A stretch of 53,148 bases of DNA from an uncultured Eubacteriales bacterium (lineage in GTDB: Bacteria; Bacillota; Clostridia; Oscillospirales; Acutalibacteraceae), in contig CAKSQO010000013.1 in NCBI GenBank assembly GCA_934486615.1, positions 1-53,148 on the forward strand. Reading direction: 5' to 3'. Shown piece after piece: positions 43,801 to 50,690 of the stretch. The notes below the pieces were generated by a model, which had not been told where the DNA came from, ran no database searches, and worked only from the letters and a program-made list of their open reading frames with translations. Every line of letters starts with the position of its first letter. The first letter of the stretch is position 1. A program made the position numbers and the translations under genes.

Positions 43801-44422
43801 CTTTTTCGGTTGTGGTTTCAAAATATGCGTTGTCATAATTTGCTGCCGCATCTGAAATGTCTGTGTAGTAGTACAAATCTGAATTTGCATCACCCTCGAC
43901 AATGCCTTTATTGTATTCGGGGTGAGAAACAAGAGAACGCTGAGTAACGGTTTTCATAGCAGCAATTTCAGACTTTGTAAACTCATTCAAGAAGCCGGCT
44001 TTGTTGTTATAAGCGCTTGTTCCGCTGACATATCCGTCTTTCGGCGGATTTCCGCAAAGCCAATCAACCTTTCCTGCTGATGCAGTGGAATTAAGCCATG
44101 AGCGCATATTACTGTCTTTCCAATAATTTGAGCCGTAATCATCACGCTTATAGCTTCTGCTGTGCGATTTTGAATTGCTGTTGTCATTTGTTTTGGCATC
44201 ATATGCAAGAGTGTCAACAATTTTGTCTGCAAGCATAAGCGGACCGTTATCGTCAATGCTTACACAGCGCCAGAGAATCGAAGCATTGTTATATGTACCC
44301 ATTTTAATATAATCGCCCACCTGAATATCAGGCTTTGATGTTGCCTGAACGAATATAGGCAGGAGCGAAATCAGCATACAAAACGCTAACAAAACGGATG
44401 TTAATTTTTTTGCCATCAGCAT
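40871..44422 (-). CDS. Large secreted protein with M64-type metallopeptidase domain
   Basis: 1183 residues. Signal peptide at 1-29 (KKLTSVLLAFCMLISLLPI, cleavage near VQA-TS). Residues about 32-290 look like a DUF6273 module (ILWRCVSID..., ending GVRPAFYLDS). About 350-640 is an M64 (IgA-peptidase-like) metallopeptidase: VVVCGEGYTKSQQGKF, then the zinc motif HELGHGLLGLGDEY near residue 539 (HExxH plus downstream Asp). Then a CARDB/Ig-like stretch, a MucBP-like repeat near 840-905 (VSIQYKLEDGSEIPNTAGG) and a C-terminal domain of about 260 residues. No sortase motif or membrane anchor. Much more AT-rich than all neighbours, suggesting transfer. An alternative start is ATG at 44416. M64 members cleave immunoglobulin A or mucin-type proteins; the target here is unknown. 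Confidence 0.88.
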   Translation of the reverse strand: MLMAKKLTSVLLAFCMLISLLPIFVQATSKPDIQVGDYIKMGTYNNASILWRCVSIDDNGPLMLADKIVDTLAYDAKTNDNSNSKSHSRSYKRDDYGSNYWKDSNMRSWLNSTASAGKVDWLCGNPPKDGYVSGTSAYNNKAGFLNEFTKSEIAAMKTVTQRSLVSHPEYNKGIVEGDANSDLYYYTDISDAAANYDNAYFETTTEKVFLLDVKQANAVWKNLKSYYVAYNNEGMAWPYWLRTPVTDCNHDMRYISSSGQVGRYAPWYSDLGVRPAFYLDSEYFVSTSGNGSQSNPYVGSAPNKQENDYTISEPAEDANPDWNVSTEQSIQLTLGPWYSKDGKYSNPTIPVYTIQKTRSDTENMVVVVCGEGYTKSQQGKFINDVKRLWQDAMKYEPYRSYADRFNVYALCTASESTFDNGGSTFFDVIVDKYNSPVISNNLTGSQWKNHIFERCIGPEFIEKIHDAHIKKTTDPNTIPMKPNGDWNEYEPYYYVHDYIAQFAMVVNTKSDFGGAYNNREYGLHYFISSSDSYRASKTFAHELGHGLLGLGDEYSNGYLLEDKELKSLNLSSVEDPLKIKWNQLLGFRNTYTCRNAYGSKMLVSSYECIMRDTNYQFCEVCRLQGYKRMSQLVKDADLYVAPPEVKEYTGAYSSPSDFADLEISSYYNYTYNRNDRLLSGNSKNRFNTNMNGKEIELRTIVQNVSDKQARQIKFKMWIKHSDGSVATDSSGKPLQTTKVFDIPVWNDKANFWPLGALDHIKSDFNSGLKSCSLIYQIPSDAQLMNGDTVAFQVTDENGTVLADDNTETQRYTTVSIQYKLEDGSEIPNTAGGTFTVPYGTKLNFTPPKSLYGYDFVKADGLNTPVVSDGTVITYYYKNKTVPEKPAPEINTVSLSLESSITMNFKVLKDSVSSFDDFYVSVSFGEKEEKITKYIQSGNYYVFSYKGIHPHLMNDEITAVLHAKSGNKEYTSPQKEMSVKEYAYIILDRYRTEEHSKLRTLLVDLLNYGAMAQKYVGYKTDNLVNSDLTDTQKSWASKNTEDFKNIRDFNFKAISNPSVRWNACGLVLNNSIMVRAKFSAKDVENKTVEFAFRNTKFIYDKNDFVNNGDGTYYVYCNELFAHELSNEILVTVYENGIPCSNTMRFSVESYASTVQQSSEYKGTALDDLTQAMMRYGKSAVAYRT

Positions 44423-44452
44423 ACACGTCCTTTAATGATATTCATGTTTATT

Positions 44453-44482
44453 ATTATACACGCCAAGGTTAACTTGTGTCAA
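44453..44482 (-). promoter_or_regulatory. Promoter of the M64 peptidase gene
   Basis: Minus strand TTGACA (44482-44477), 18-bp spacer, TATAAT (44458-44453): both hexamers perfect. The leader is about 25-30 bases. Confidence 0.85.
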
Positions 44483-44530
44483 TAAAAACGGGATAATATC
44501 AACTTTCAAGAAATGTGCTTATATAAAAAG

Positions 44531-44573
44531 AAAATCCGAAACGGTTACCAATGATAACAAGTTTCGGATTTTT
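44531..44573 (-). terminator. Terminator of the tRNA-Ser gene
   Basis: AAATCCGAAAC / GTTTCGGATTT stem, followed on the minus strand by TTTTCTTTTT. It is symmetrical enough to work both ways. Confidence 0.85.
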
Positions 44574-44575
44574 TC

Positions 44576-44667
44576 TGGCGGAGAGAGGGGGATTCGAACC
44601 CCCGAACGGGTATCAGCCGTTACACGATTTCCAATCGTGCGCCTTAGGCCAGCTCAGCCATCTCTCC
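44576..44667 (-). tRNA. tRNA-Ser (GGA)
   Basis: 92 bases including an encoded CCA. Acceptor arms GGAGAGA and TCTCTCC, discriminator G, anticodon stem CACGATT-GGA-AATCGTG with anticodon GGA (reads UCC and UCU), the long class II variable arm and the T-arm GGGGGTTCGAATCCCCC. The 3' end faces the AT-rich peptidase segment, a common insertion geometry. Confidence 0.97.
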
Positions 44668-44704
44668 ATACATTATTCGTCTCGCTTATGTTCAGCGCCT
44701 ATAC

Positions 44705-44733
44705 ATTATACATAAACCCAAAGCAAAAATCAA
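44705..44733 (-). promoter_or_regulatory. tRNA-Ser promoter
   Basis: Minus strand TTGATT (44733-44728), 17 bases, TATAAT (44710-44705), about 38 bases before the mature tRNA 5' end. Confidence 0.8.
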
Positions 44734-44824
44734 GCATAAATTTTGCACGGCGGGCAAACAGAGCATAATCGGCCTGATTTTCGGGAAAAACAAGGCAGTG
44801 AAACACTTTTTGGAGGGCTGAAAA

Positions 44825-45502
44825 ATGGTGGTTACGCTTCTGCGCACGGTCGTGCTTTACGTTCTGGTCATCGTAAGCCTGCGGATAATGGGCAAGCGGC
44901 AGATAGGCGATATGCAGCCGAATGAGCTTGTGACGACGATACTTATAAGCGAGCTGGCGACGATACCTATACAGGACATCAAGCAGCCCGTCATGAACGG
45001 CGCGATAGCGATACTGGCGCTTGTGTGCCTTGAGGTTCTGCTGTCGGCGCTGGCGCTCAAGTCTGACGCGCTGCGCCGTCTGGTCGACGGCAGCCCGACC
45101 ATCGTTATCCGCCACGGCAGCGTGGATCAGGCCGCGATGCGGCGGCTGCGGCTGACGGTCGACGATCTGCTCGGCAATTTGCGCGAAAACCAGGTTTTCG
45201 ACGTATCCGAGGTCGAGTACGCGCTTATCGAGACGAACGGCCGGATGTCGGTGATGCTGAAGGCTGCACAGCAGCCGCTCACGGCCGAGCAGGCGGGGGT
45301 GAGCGCGCCCGACGAGGGCTTAAGCGTGCCTGTGATATGCGACGGACAGCTTCGTGAGGACTTTATGAAGTGCGTCGGAATGACCGAAAAACGGCTGTAC
45401 AAGCTGCTTGAAGAGCGGCAGATAGCCATTTCGGACGTGTTCCTGATGACGGTCAACGCGGCGGGCGAGGTCGTCGTTATCCGCAGGGAGAGCGAGCGGT
45501 GA
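44825..45502 (+). CDS. DUF421 (YetF-like) membrane protein
   Basis: 225 residues. The N-terminal part has three hydrophobic segments in the first 80 residues (VVTLLRTVVLYVLVIVSL, then around ILISELATIPI, and AIAILALVCLEVLLSALAL), and a cytosolic C-terminal domain begins with SPTIVIRHGSVDQAAMRRL and contains the family sequence LRENQVFDVSEVEYALIE. Function is not established; YetF-like proteins are linked to spore germination and envelope stress in Bacillus by association. TTGGAGG precedes the ATG. Overlaps the next gene by four bases. Confidence 0.9.
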   Translation: MVVTLLRTVVLYVLVIVSLRIMGKRQIGDMQPNELVTTILISELATIPIQDIKQPVMNGAIAILALVCLEVLLSALALKSDALRRLVDGSPTIVIRHGSVDQAAMRRLRLTVDDLLGNLRENQVFDVSEVEYALIETNGRMSVMLKAAQQPLTAEQAGVSAPDEGLSVPVICDGQLREDFMKCVGMTEKRLYKLLEERQIAISDVFLMTVNAAGEVVVIRRESER

Positions 45503-45879
45503 GGCGGCTTATAACCGCGGGAGTGCTCGCGGCTCTGGTCGTCGGAGCGTGCGTTATCGGAACTCTTTTTATAAACCGCGCGGGAGCGGACATCGGCGCA
45601 CCGCTCGAAGCGGCGATAGAAGCGGCCGAAGCGGGCGACGCGGCGAAAGCACAGGAGCAGAGCCTGCGTGCGGAGAAGGCCTTTGTCGCCGCCGAGGGAA
45701 AGATCTCGTTCTTCATCGACCACTCGCTTGCGGAGGAGCTGGGGCTGCAGCTTGCAAAGCTGCGCGGCCTTGCAGAGGACGACTCACTCGAGGAGTTCGC
45801 CGCCGAAGCAAACGGCGCGCTGACGATGCTCAACCACATTGTAAACGACGAAAAGCCGACCTGGCTGAACGTGTTTTAG
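45499..45879 (+). CDS. DUF4363 family membrane-anchored protein
   Basis: 126 residues, starting at GTG 45499, which overlaps the DUF421 stop (GTGA). One N-terminal transmembrane segment (LITAGVLAALVVGACVIGTLF) and a helical external part rich in Ala and Glu, ending NDEKPTWLNVF. DUF4363 genes commonly follow DUF421 genes in Firmicutes, so the two probably act together. Function unknown. The 155 bases to the convergent AraC gene contain short CGCACCCTGCGC-like repeats only. Confidence 0.82.
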   Translation: MRRLITAGVLAALVVGACVIGTLFINRAGADIGAPLEAAIEAAEAGDAAKAQEQSLRAEKAFVAAEGKISFFIDHSLAEELGLQLAKLRGLAEDDSLEEFAAEANGALTMLNHIVNDEKPTWLNVF

Positions 45880-46034
45880 GTGCTTTGCGGCGCAAATCGG
45901 AGCCGCAGCGCAGCGGGCACAATGCGCACCCTCCGTGCCCGCTGCACCGCAAAGCTGCGCATTTCGCGCTGTCGCCGCACCCTGCGCGCCGCTCATCGCA
46001 CCCTGCGCACGATGTTCATCGCATCCTAAGCGCC

Positions 46035-46874
46035 CTACCCCCTTGCGCGGTAGGCGGAGGGGCTGACTCCCATCACACGGCGGAACGCGGTCGAAAAATA
46101 GCTCTGACTCGAGAACCCGAGCCTGTCGGCGACCTCGGTGACATTCAGCCCGCTGCCGAGCAGGCCTGCCGCCTCGGTCATACGCAGCCAGAGGTAGTAT
46201 TCGTGCACGCCCTTGTCGTTGAAGGTGCGGAACAGCGCCTTTATCGCCGACACGCTGAGCCCGCAGCAGTCGCCCAGCTCGTCGAGCGAGAGGTCGTGCG
46301 ACAGGTTCTGCTGCATCGTCGTGACGACCTTTTTGTAGTCGAGCGCGCTCTTGCTGCGGTTGAAGCCGAGGGGCAGTCCGTCCTCCGCGACGAGGGCGAG
46401 CGCACCTTCACACATCGCCGTGACCTCGCCGAACAGGCGCGGCGAGCGCTGCATATACTCCAAAAAGCCTACCGACGAGTCAAAGCCGCCCGCTTCCTTT
46501 ATCGAGCGGCTTATCGCCTGAAAGCGTGTCTGCAGCGCAGCGGGGCAGCTGTACGCCCCGCCGAAGCCGACGAGCAGCTCGCCCGCGCCCGTAAACGAAA
46601 AAATGAGCACCCGCCCGCGCCTGCCCTCGGGCGTCCAGATCTTGTGAAACTCGTTGGGGCGGTGAATCATCACGTCGCCCGGCGACAGAGCGTAGACGTT
46701 CTCATCGGAGCTGACGCCGATCTCGCCCGACAGGCAGTAGACGACCTCCCAGAAGTCGTGATGCTCGCCTGCGAAGTAGAAGCCGCCGTCGATGTCCTTT
46801 TCAAAAAACGAGAAAAAGCCGCTCAGCTGAACCGGCTTTATGATCGGAAAAAATCTGCGCGCCGTTTTCTGCAT
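46035..46874 (-). CDS. AraC-family transcriptional regulator
   Basis: 279 residues. N-terminal cupin-like sensor (residues about 10-120, with HHDFWEVVYCLSGE and GDVMIHRPNEFHKI), then the AraC double helix-turn-helix at about 180-279 (LSLDELGDCCGLSVSAIK; VTEVADRLGFSSQSYFSTAF; FRRVMGVSPSAYR). Divergent from the Gfo/Idh gene and probably its regulator. The ATG at 46874 begins MQKTARRFF with AAGGCGG upstream; a longer frame to 46961 overlaps the facing promoter and is unlikely. Confidence 0.9.
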   Translation of the reverse strand: MQKTARRFFPIIKPVQLSGFFSFFEKDIDGGFYFAGEHHDFWEVVYCLSGEIGVSSDENVYALSPGDVMIHRPNEFHKIWTPEGRRGRVLIFSFTGAGELLVGFGGAYSCPAALQTRFQAISRSIKEAGGFDSSVGFLEYMQRSPRLFGEVTAMCEGALALVAEDGLPLGFNRSKSALDYKKVVTTMQQNLSHDLSLDELGDCCGLSVSAIKALFRTFNDKGVHEYYLWLRMTEAAGLLGSGLNVTEVADRLGFSSQSYFSTAFRRVMGVSPSAYRARG

Positions 46875-46928
46875 AATAAAAGCACCGCCTTTTTGCCCGA
46901 AATCAAACAAAATATGTCTGATTTCGCA

Positions 46929-46957
46929 TTGATATTCGTTATAAATTCCCTTATAAT
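46929..46957 (+). promoter_or_regulatory. Promoter of the Gfo/Idh/MocA gene
   Basis: TTGATA (46929-46934), 17 bases, TATAAT (46952-46957). Located in the divergent spacer with the AraC gene, whose product could bind here. Confidence 0.85.
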
Positions 46958-47019
46958 CCAATTATACAGAGAAAAACTCTGTTGTAAAGACCGAAATTGA
47001 ATTTACGGGAGGATATAAT

Positions 47020-48240
47020 ATGGATAAGAAGCTCAGAGTCGGTATAATCGGCCTCGGCAACCGCGGCCGCAGCATATACAATCTTATGCTGACCATACCC
47101 GAGGCGGAGATCGTTGCGCTGTGCGACATCTATCAGCCCTATATGGACAAGGCGCTCGAGATCGCCAAGGAAAAGGGCAACGACCCCAAGGTTTTCACCG
47201 ATTATAACGAGCTGCTCAACAAGGAGCTCGTCGATGCGGTGCTCGTCATCACATCGTGGGAGACTCACTGTGAGATAGCCATGGCTGCCATGGAGAAGGG
47301 CATTCCCGTGGCCATGGAGGTCTGCGGCGCATACGATGTTCAGTCCTGCTGGGATCTTGTACATACCTATGAGCGCACCCAAACTCCGTTTATGTTCCTT
47401 GAAAACTGCTGCTACGGCCGCTATGAGCTTATGGTGCTCGATATGGTCCGCAAGGGTCTGTTCGGCAAGGTCGTCCACTGCGACGGCGCTTACGCTCATG
47501 ACCTGCGCGACGAGGTCATAAACGGCAAGATAGGCTGGCATTACCGCTACAGCAACTACCTGCACCGCAACTGCGATAACTATCCGACTCACGAGATAGG
47601 ACCTATCGCCAAGATACTCAAGATAAACCACGGCAACCGCTTCCTCAAGCTCAACTCGTTCGGCTCGCGCTCCTACGGTATGCACGAGTATATCAAGGAG
47701 AATCACTCCGACGACGAGGAGCTGATGAACGCCGAGTTCGCTCAGGCCGACATTGTCACTACCGTCATCACCTGCGCAAACGGCGAGACCGTCACTATCA
47801 AGCTCGACACGACCCTGCCGCGCTTCTACAGCCGCGACTTCACCGTTCACGGCACGCGTGCGATGTACAGTGAGCTTAATAATGCGCTCATCATCGAGGG
47901 CGAGTATAAGGAAGAGTGGAACCACAACTACTGGAACAACGCCGAGGCGGCGCTTGAGAAGTACGAAAGCCCGATCTGGAAGCAGTTCCAGGAGGAGGGC
48001 GTAAAGGGCGGCCACGGCGGCATGGACGGACTGGTCTACAGCGCGTTCGTTGACGCGGTGCTCGGCGGCCACGATATGCCTATCGACGTGTACGACGCCG
48101 CGACCTGGATGGTCATCACCGCCCTGACCGAGCAGTCGCTTGCCGCGGGCGGCGCGCCCGTCGCGTTCCCCGACTTCACGCTCGGCAAGTGGAAGCTCGA
48201 CAACGAGCCGAAGAACCCCGGCAGGTACCACATCTATTAA
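47020..48240 (+). CDS. Gfo/Idh/MocA family oxidoreductase (GH109-like)
   Basis: 406 residues. NAD-binding Rossmann start VGIIGLGNRGRSIYNLML, followed by VALCDIYQPYMDKA; the EVCGAYD region stands where most family members have EKP; YPTHEIGPIAKILKI matches the active-site YPTHGLGP of GH109 NAD-dependent alpha-N-acetylgalactosaminidases. The C-terminal half has HGGMDGLVYSAFVDAV. It is either a dehydrogenase or a glycosidase using the redox mechanism on a GalNAc-like sugar. GGGAGG lies about 7 bases before the ATG. Single gene, with a terminator after it. Confidence 0.86.
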   Translation: MDKKLRVGIIGLGNRGRSIYNLMLTIPEAEIVALCDIYQPYMDKALEIAKEKGNDPKVFTDYNELLNKELVDAVLVITSWETHCEIAMAAMEKGIPVAMEVCGAYDVQSCWDLVHTYERTQTPFMFLENCCYGRYELMVLDMVRKGLFGKVVHCDGAYAHDLRDEVINGKIGWHYRYSNYLHRNCDNYPTHEIGPIAKILKINHGNRFLKLNSFGSRSYGMHEYIKENHSDDEELMNAEFAQADIVTTVITCANGETVTIKLDTTLPRFYSRDFTVHGTRAMYSELNNALIIEGEYKEEWNHNYWNNAEAALEKYESPIWKQFQEEGVKGGHGGMDGLVYSAFVDAVLGGHDMPIDVYDAATWMVITALTEQSLAAGGAPVAFPDFTLGKWKLDNEPKNPGRYHIY

Positions 48241-48288
48241 GGTAAAGCGAGGGCTTTAAGCTCCCGCCTGAACCGAAAATATTCAAAG

Positions 48289-48329
48289 GCGCGCTTTATG
48301 CTTGCAAAAGTGTTGAGCGCGCTTTTTTT
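48289..48329 (+). terminator. Terminator after the Gfo/Idh gene
   Basis: GCGCGCT (48289-48295) with AGCGCGC (48316-48322), followed by TTTTTTTG. The rest of the 300-base gap holds only the next promoter. Confidence 0.8.
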
Positions 48330-48471
48330 GTGCGAAAAAGCCGGTTAAAACGCGGCAAAAGGCGAAAAAGAGCGGTTTTAGCGGCCGAAATGAACTCCGA
48401 AGCGGTGAAAAAAAGGCGGTAAATTTGTAAAAAGGTATCAAAATTGTTTCCGTTTTGTTTCTTTTTGTTCC

Positions 48472-48500
48472 TTGTAATACGGAAAAGCGGGGCTTATATT
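48472..48500 (+). promoter_or_regulatory. Promoter of the GT2-GtrA-NAGPA gene
   Basis: TTGTAA (48472-48477), 17-bp spacer, TATATT (48495-48500), about 40 bases before the start codon. Confidence 0.65.
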
Positions 48501-48539
48501 ATAAAAGGTGTAAAAGAAAATGCGGAGAGTGAGAAGCCT

Positions 48540-50690
48540 ATGTCGGACAAGATCTATGTGATAATCCCGTCGCTCAACCCTGATGAAAAGCTGAAAAAAA
48601 CCGTTCGCGGAATGTCGGACGCGGGGTTTGAAAGAATAATCATCGTCAACGACGGCAGCGACAAGGCGCACCTCGGCAACTTTCCCGAGCCTGACGAGCA
48701 CATAACCGTCATACACCGCCGCCGCAACTGCGGCAAGGGCGCGGCGCTGAAGCTGGCGTTCGGCTACGTTTTGCGCAAGTGCCCCGACGCGGCGGGAGTC
48801 GTCACGGTCGACGGCGACGGGCAGCACTGCCCCGAGGACGCCGTCGCCTGCGCCGAAGCGCTCAACGGGATCGGTAAGGGCGCGGTGCTCGGCTGCCGCG
48901 ACTTCTCGGGTGCTCACGTGCCCAAGCGCAGCCGAACGGGCAACCGCATCACCTCGTGGGTGTTTAAGGTGCTGTGCGGAATGAAGATATCCGACACGCA
49001 GACGGGGCTGCGCGCGTTCCCGGTGTCTCTTCTGCCCCTGCTTATTTCGACAAAGGGCGACCGCTTCGAGTACGAGACGAATATGCTGCTCAAGTTCAGG
49101 CGGTGCGGCGTGAAGATCAGGGAAGTGCCGATTAAAACCGTTTATATAAATGAAAACGAGACTTCGCACTTCCGCCCTGTGCGCGATTCGCTGCGTGTTT
49201 ATCGCTTTATCCTCGCTTATGTTTTAAGCTCGGCGGTGTCGTTTGCCGCCGATGTGTCCATATTCTATCTGATGCTGCGGCTGCTCGGCGGCGCTCTCGG
49301 CAACCTTGCGGAGCTTTGCGCCACGGCCGTCGCGCGCGTTATTTCGTCGCTGATAAACTACAACATCAACAGAACGCAGGTGTTTGCGTCCGACTCAAAG
49401 TCGGGCGGCCGCCTTGCGCGCTACTATGCGCTTGCAATTCCGCAGATGTTCATTTCGGCGGGGCTTGTGACCCTCGTGTCGCACATTCTCAAGGCCACGC
49501 CCATACTTGCAACCTTAATTAAAATCGTCATCGACACCGTCATCTTTTTTGTCAACTACCGCGTGCAGCAGACGTGGGTATTTGCCGAAAGAAAGCCCGC
49601 CGGGAATGTCAGACGCGCGCCCAAGCTGACTGTCGGCAGGGTGATCGGCAGGAGCGCGCTTGCGCTCGTCACGGCAGTCGTGATGGTTGTCACCTTTGCG
49701 GCGAGCACGGCGCTGATGATATGCTACGGCCCGAGCAAGAGCCTGCGCAATATGACGGTCATTATGGCAAAGGAGGCCAGCGCCACCAAGTGGCTGCCGG
49801 GTCTGTTTCTGCCCGAGGAGACGATCGAACAAATCATAAAGGACAGCAAAAAGGTCAACGTCGACGTCATCGGCACGGACGATTACGTCACGCCCGACTC
49901 CGACGAGTGGGACGATGCGGTCGACGGAATGAAGCTCGTTTTTCTCAACAAAGCGGGCTTCAAGGGCTATCTGCTGCTTATCCGCGACCCCGGGCGCGTG
50001 GGCGTCGGCGTTTCGTCCGGTGACTTCAGCACGGCGAGCTGGGGTATGCGCTATCAGGACATCATCAAAAAGTACGGCTGCGTCGCCGCAATAAACGGCG
50101 GCGAATTCTACGACATCGGCGGCCACGGCAGGGGCGAGAAGCCGATGGGGCTGACCTATTCGGGCGGCAAGGCGGTCTGGGACGACGGACTGAAGCGCTC
50201 GTTCTTCGGCTTTGACAAAAACAACAGGCTCGTCTGCCGCGAGGGCATAACCCGCGCCGAGGCCGACAGGCTCGGAATACGCGATGCAGTCAGCTTCCAG
50301 TCGGGCAATGTGCTTATCAGGCAGGAGGACGACGGCATAAAGGTGTTCTATGCCGACAAGGACACGGGCACGGCGCAGCGCACCGCGATAGGACAGCGCG
50401 CCGACGGTACGGTGATAATGCTCGTCACCGACGGCCGCACGGTCGACAGCATCGGCGCCACGCGCAACGAAATAATCGACGTTATGCTGGCCTACGGCGC
50501 GGTCAATGCGGGAATGCTCGACGGCGGCTCGTCGGCGATGATGTACTACCGCAACTACTACGACAAATACCCCGTCGACAAGTCGCAGCTTGACGAAAAT
50601 CAGCTCAAGGGGCTTGTCAACAGGTACAAGGCGTTCACCAGTCCGCGCCACATTCCGACCTATTTCATCGTAACGGAGGAAAAAAAGTGA
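48540..50690 (+). CDS. Fusion: GT2 glycosyltransferase, GtrA domain, phosphodiester glycosidase (NAGPA)
   Basis: 716 residues with three units. (1) About 1-215: cytosolic GT2 of polyprenol-phosphate-sugar synthase type (YVIIPSLNPDEKL, IIIVNDGSDKA, GKGAALKLAFGYVL, VTVDGDGQHCPED, DTQTGLRAFP, DRFEYETNML). (2) About 220-345: GtrA-like four-helix membrane domain (FILAYVLSSAVSFAADVSIF ... ISSLINYNINRTQVF ... YRVQQTWVF). (3) One more transmembrane segment near 368-395, then an external NAGPA/DUF2233 phosphodiester glycosidase at about 430-716 (AAINGGEFYDIGG, GMLDGGSSAMMYY). Read together: make a lipid-linked sugar phosphate, move it across the membrane, and act on a sugar-1-phosphodiester outside. 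That chain is inferred. GGAG lies about 12 bases before the ATG. The next gene overlaps the stop. Confidence 0.87.
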   Translation: MSDKIYVIIPSLNPDEKLKKTVRGMSDAGFERIIIVNDGSDKAHLGNFPEPDEHITVIHRRRNCGKGAALKLAFGYVLRKCPDAAGVVTVDGDGQHCPEDAVACAEALNGIGKGAVLGCRDFSGAHVPKRSRTGNRITSWVFKVLCGMKISDTQTGLRAFPVSLLPLLISTKGDRFEYETNMLLKFRRCGVKIREVPIKTVYINENETSHFRPVRDSLRVYRFILAYVLSSAVSFAADVSIFYLMLRLLGGALGNLAELCATAVARVISSLINYNINRTQVFASDSKSGGRLARYYALAIPQMFISAGLVTLVSHILKATPILATLIKIVIDTVIFFVNYRVQQTWVFAERKPAGNVRRAPKLTVGRVIGRSALALVTAVVMVVTFAASTALMICYGPSKSLRNMTVIMAKEASATKWLPGLFLPEETIEQIIKDSKKVNVDVIGTDDYVTPDSDEWDDAVDGMKLVFLNKAGFKGYLLLIRDPGRVGVGVSSGDFSTASWGMRYQDIIKKYGCVAAINGGEFYDIGGHGRGEKPMGLTYSGGKAVWDDGLKRSFFGFDKNNRLVCREGITRAEADRLGIRDAVSFQSGNVLIRQEDDGIKVFYADKDTGTAQRTAIGQRADGTVIMLVTDGRTVDSIGATRNEIIDVMLAYGAVNAGMLDGGSSAMMYYRNYYDKYPVDKSQLDENQLKGLVNRYKAFTSPRHIPTYFIVTEEKK

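Noticed and set aside
44576..44667. Attachment-site duplication at the tRNA-Ser 3' end
   Set aside because: I looked for a second copy of the tRNA 3' end in 40180-40870 and saw none, so no att sites are annotated.
45549..47000. Plus-strand open frame of 483 codons
   Set aside because: Overlaps the DUF4363 gene in another frame and runs antisense through the AraC gene. Composition is Arg/Ala-rich as expected for a shadow.
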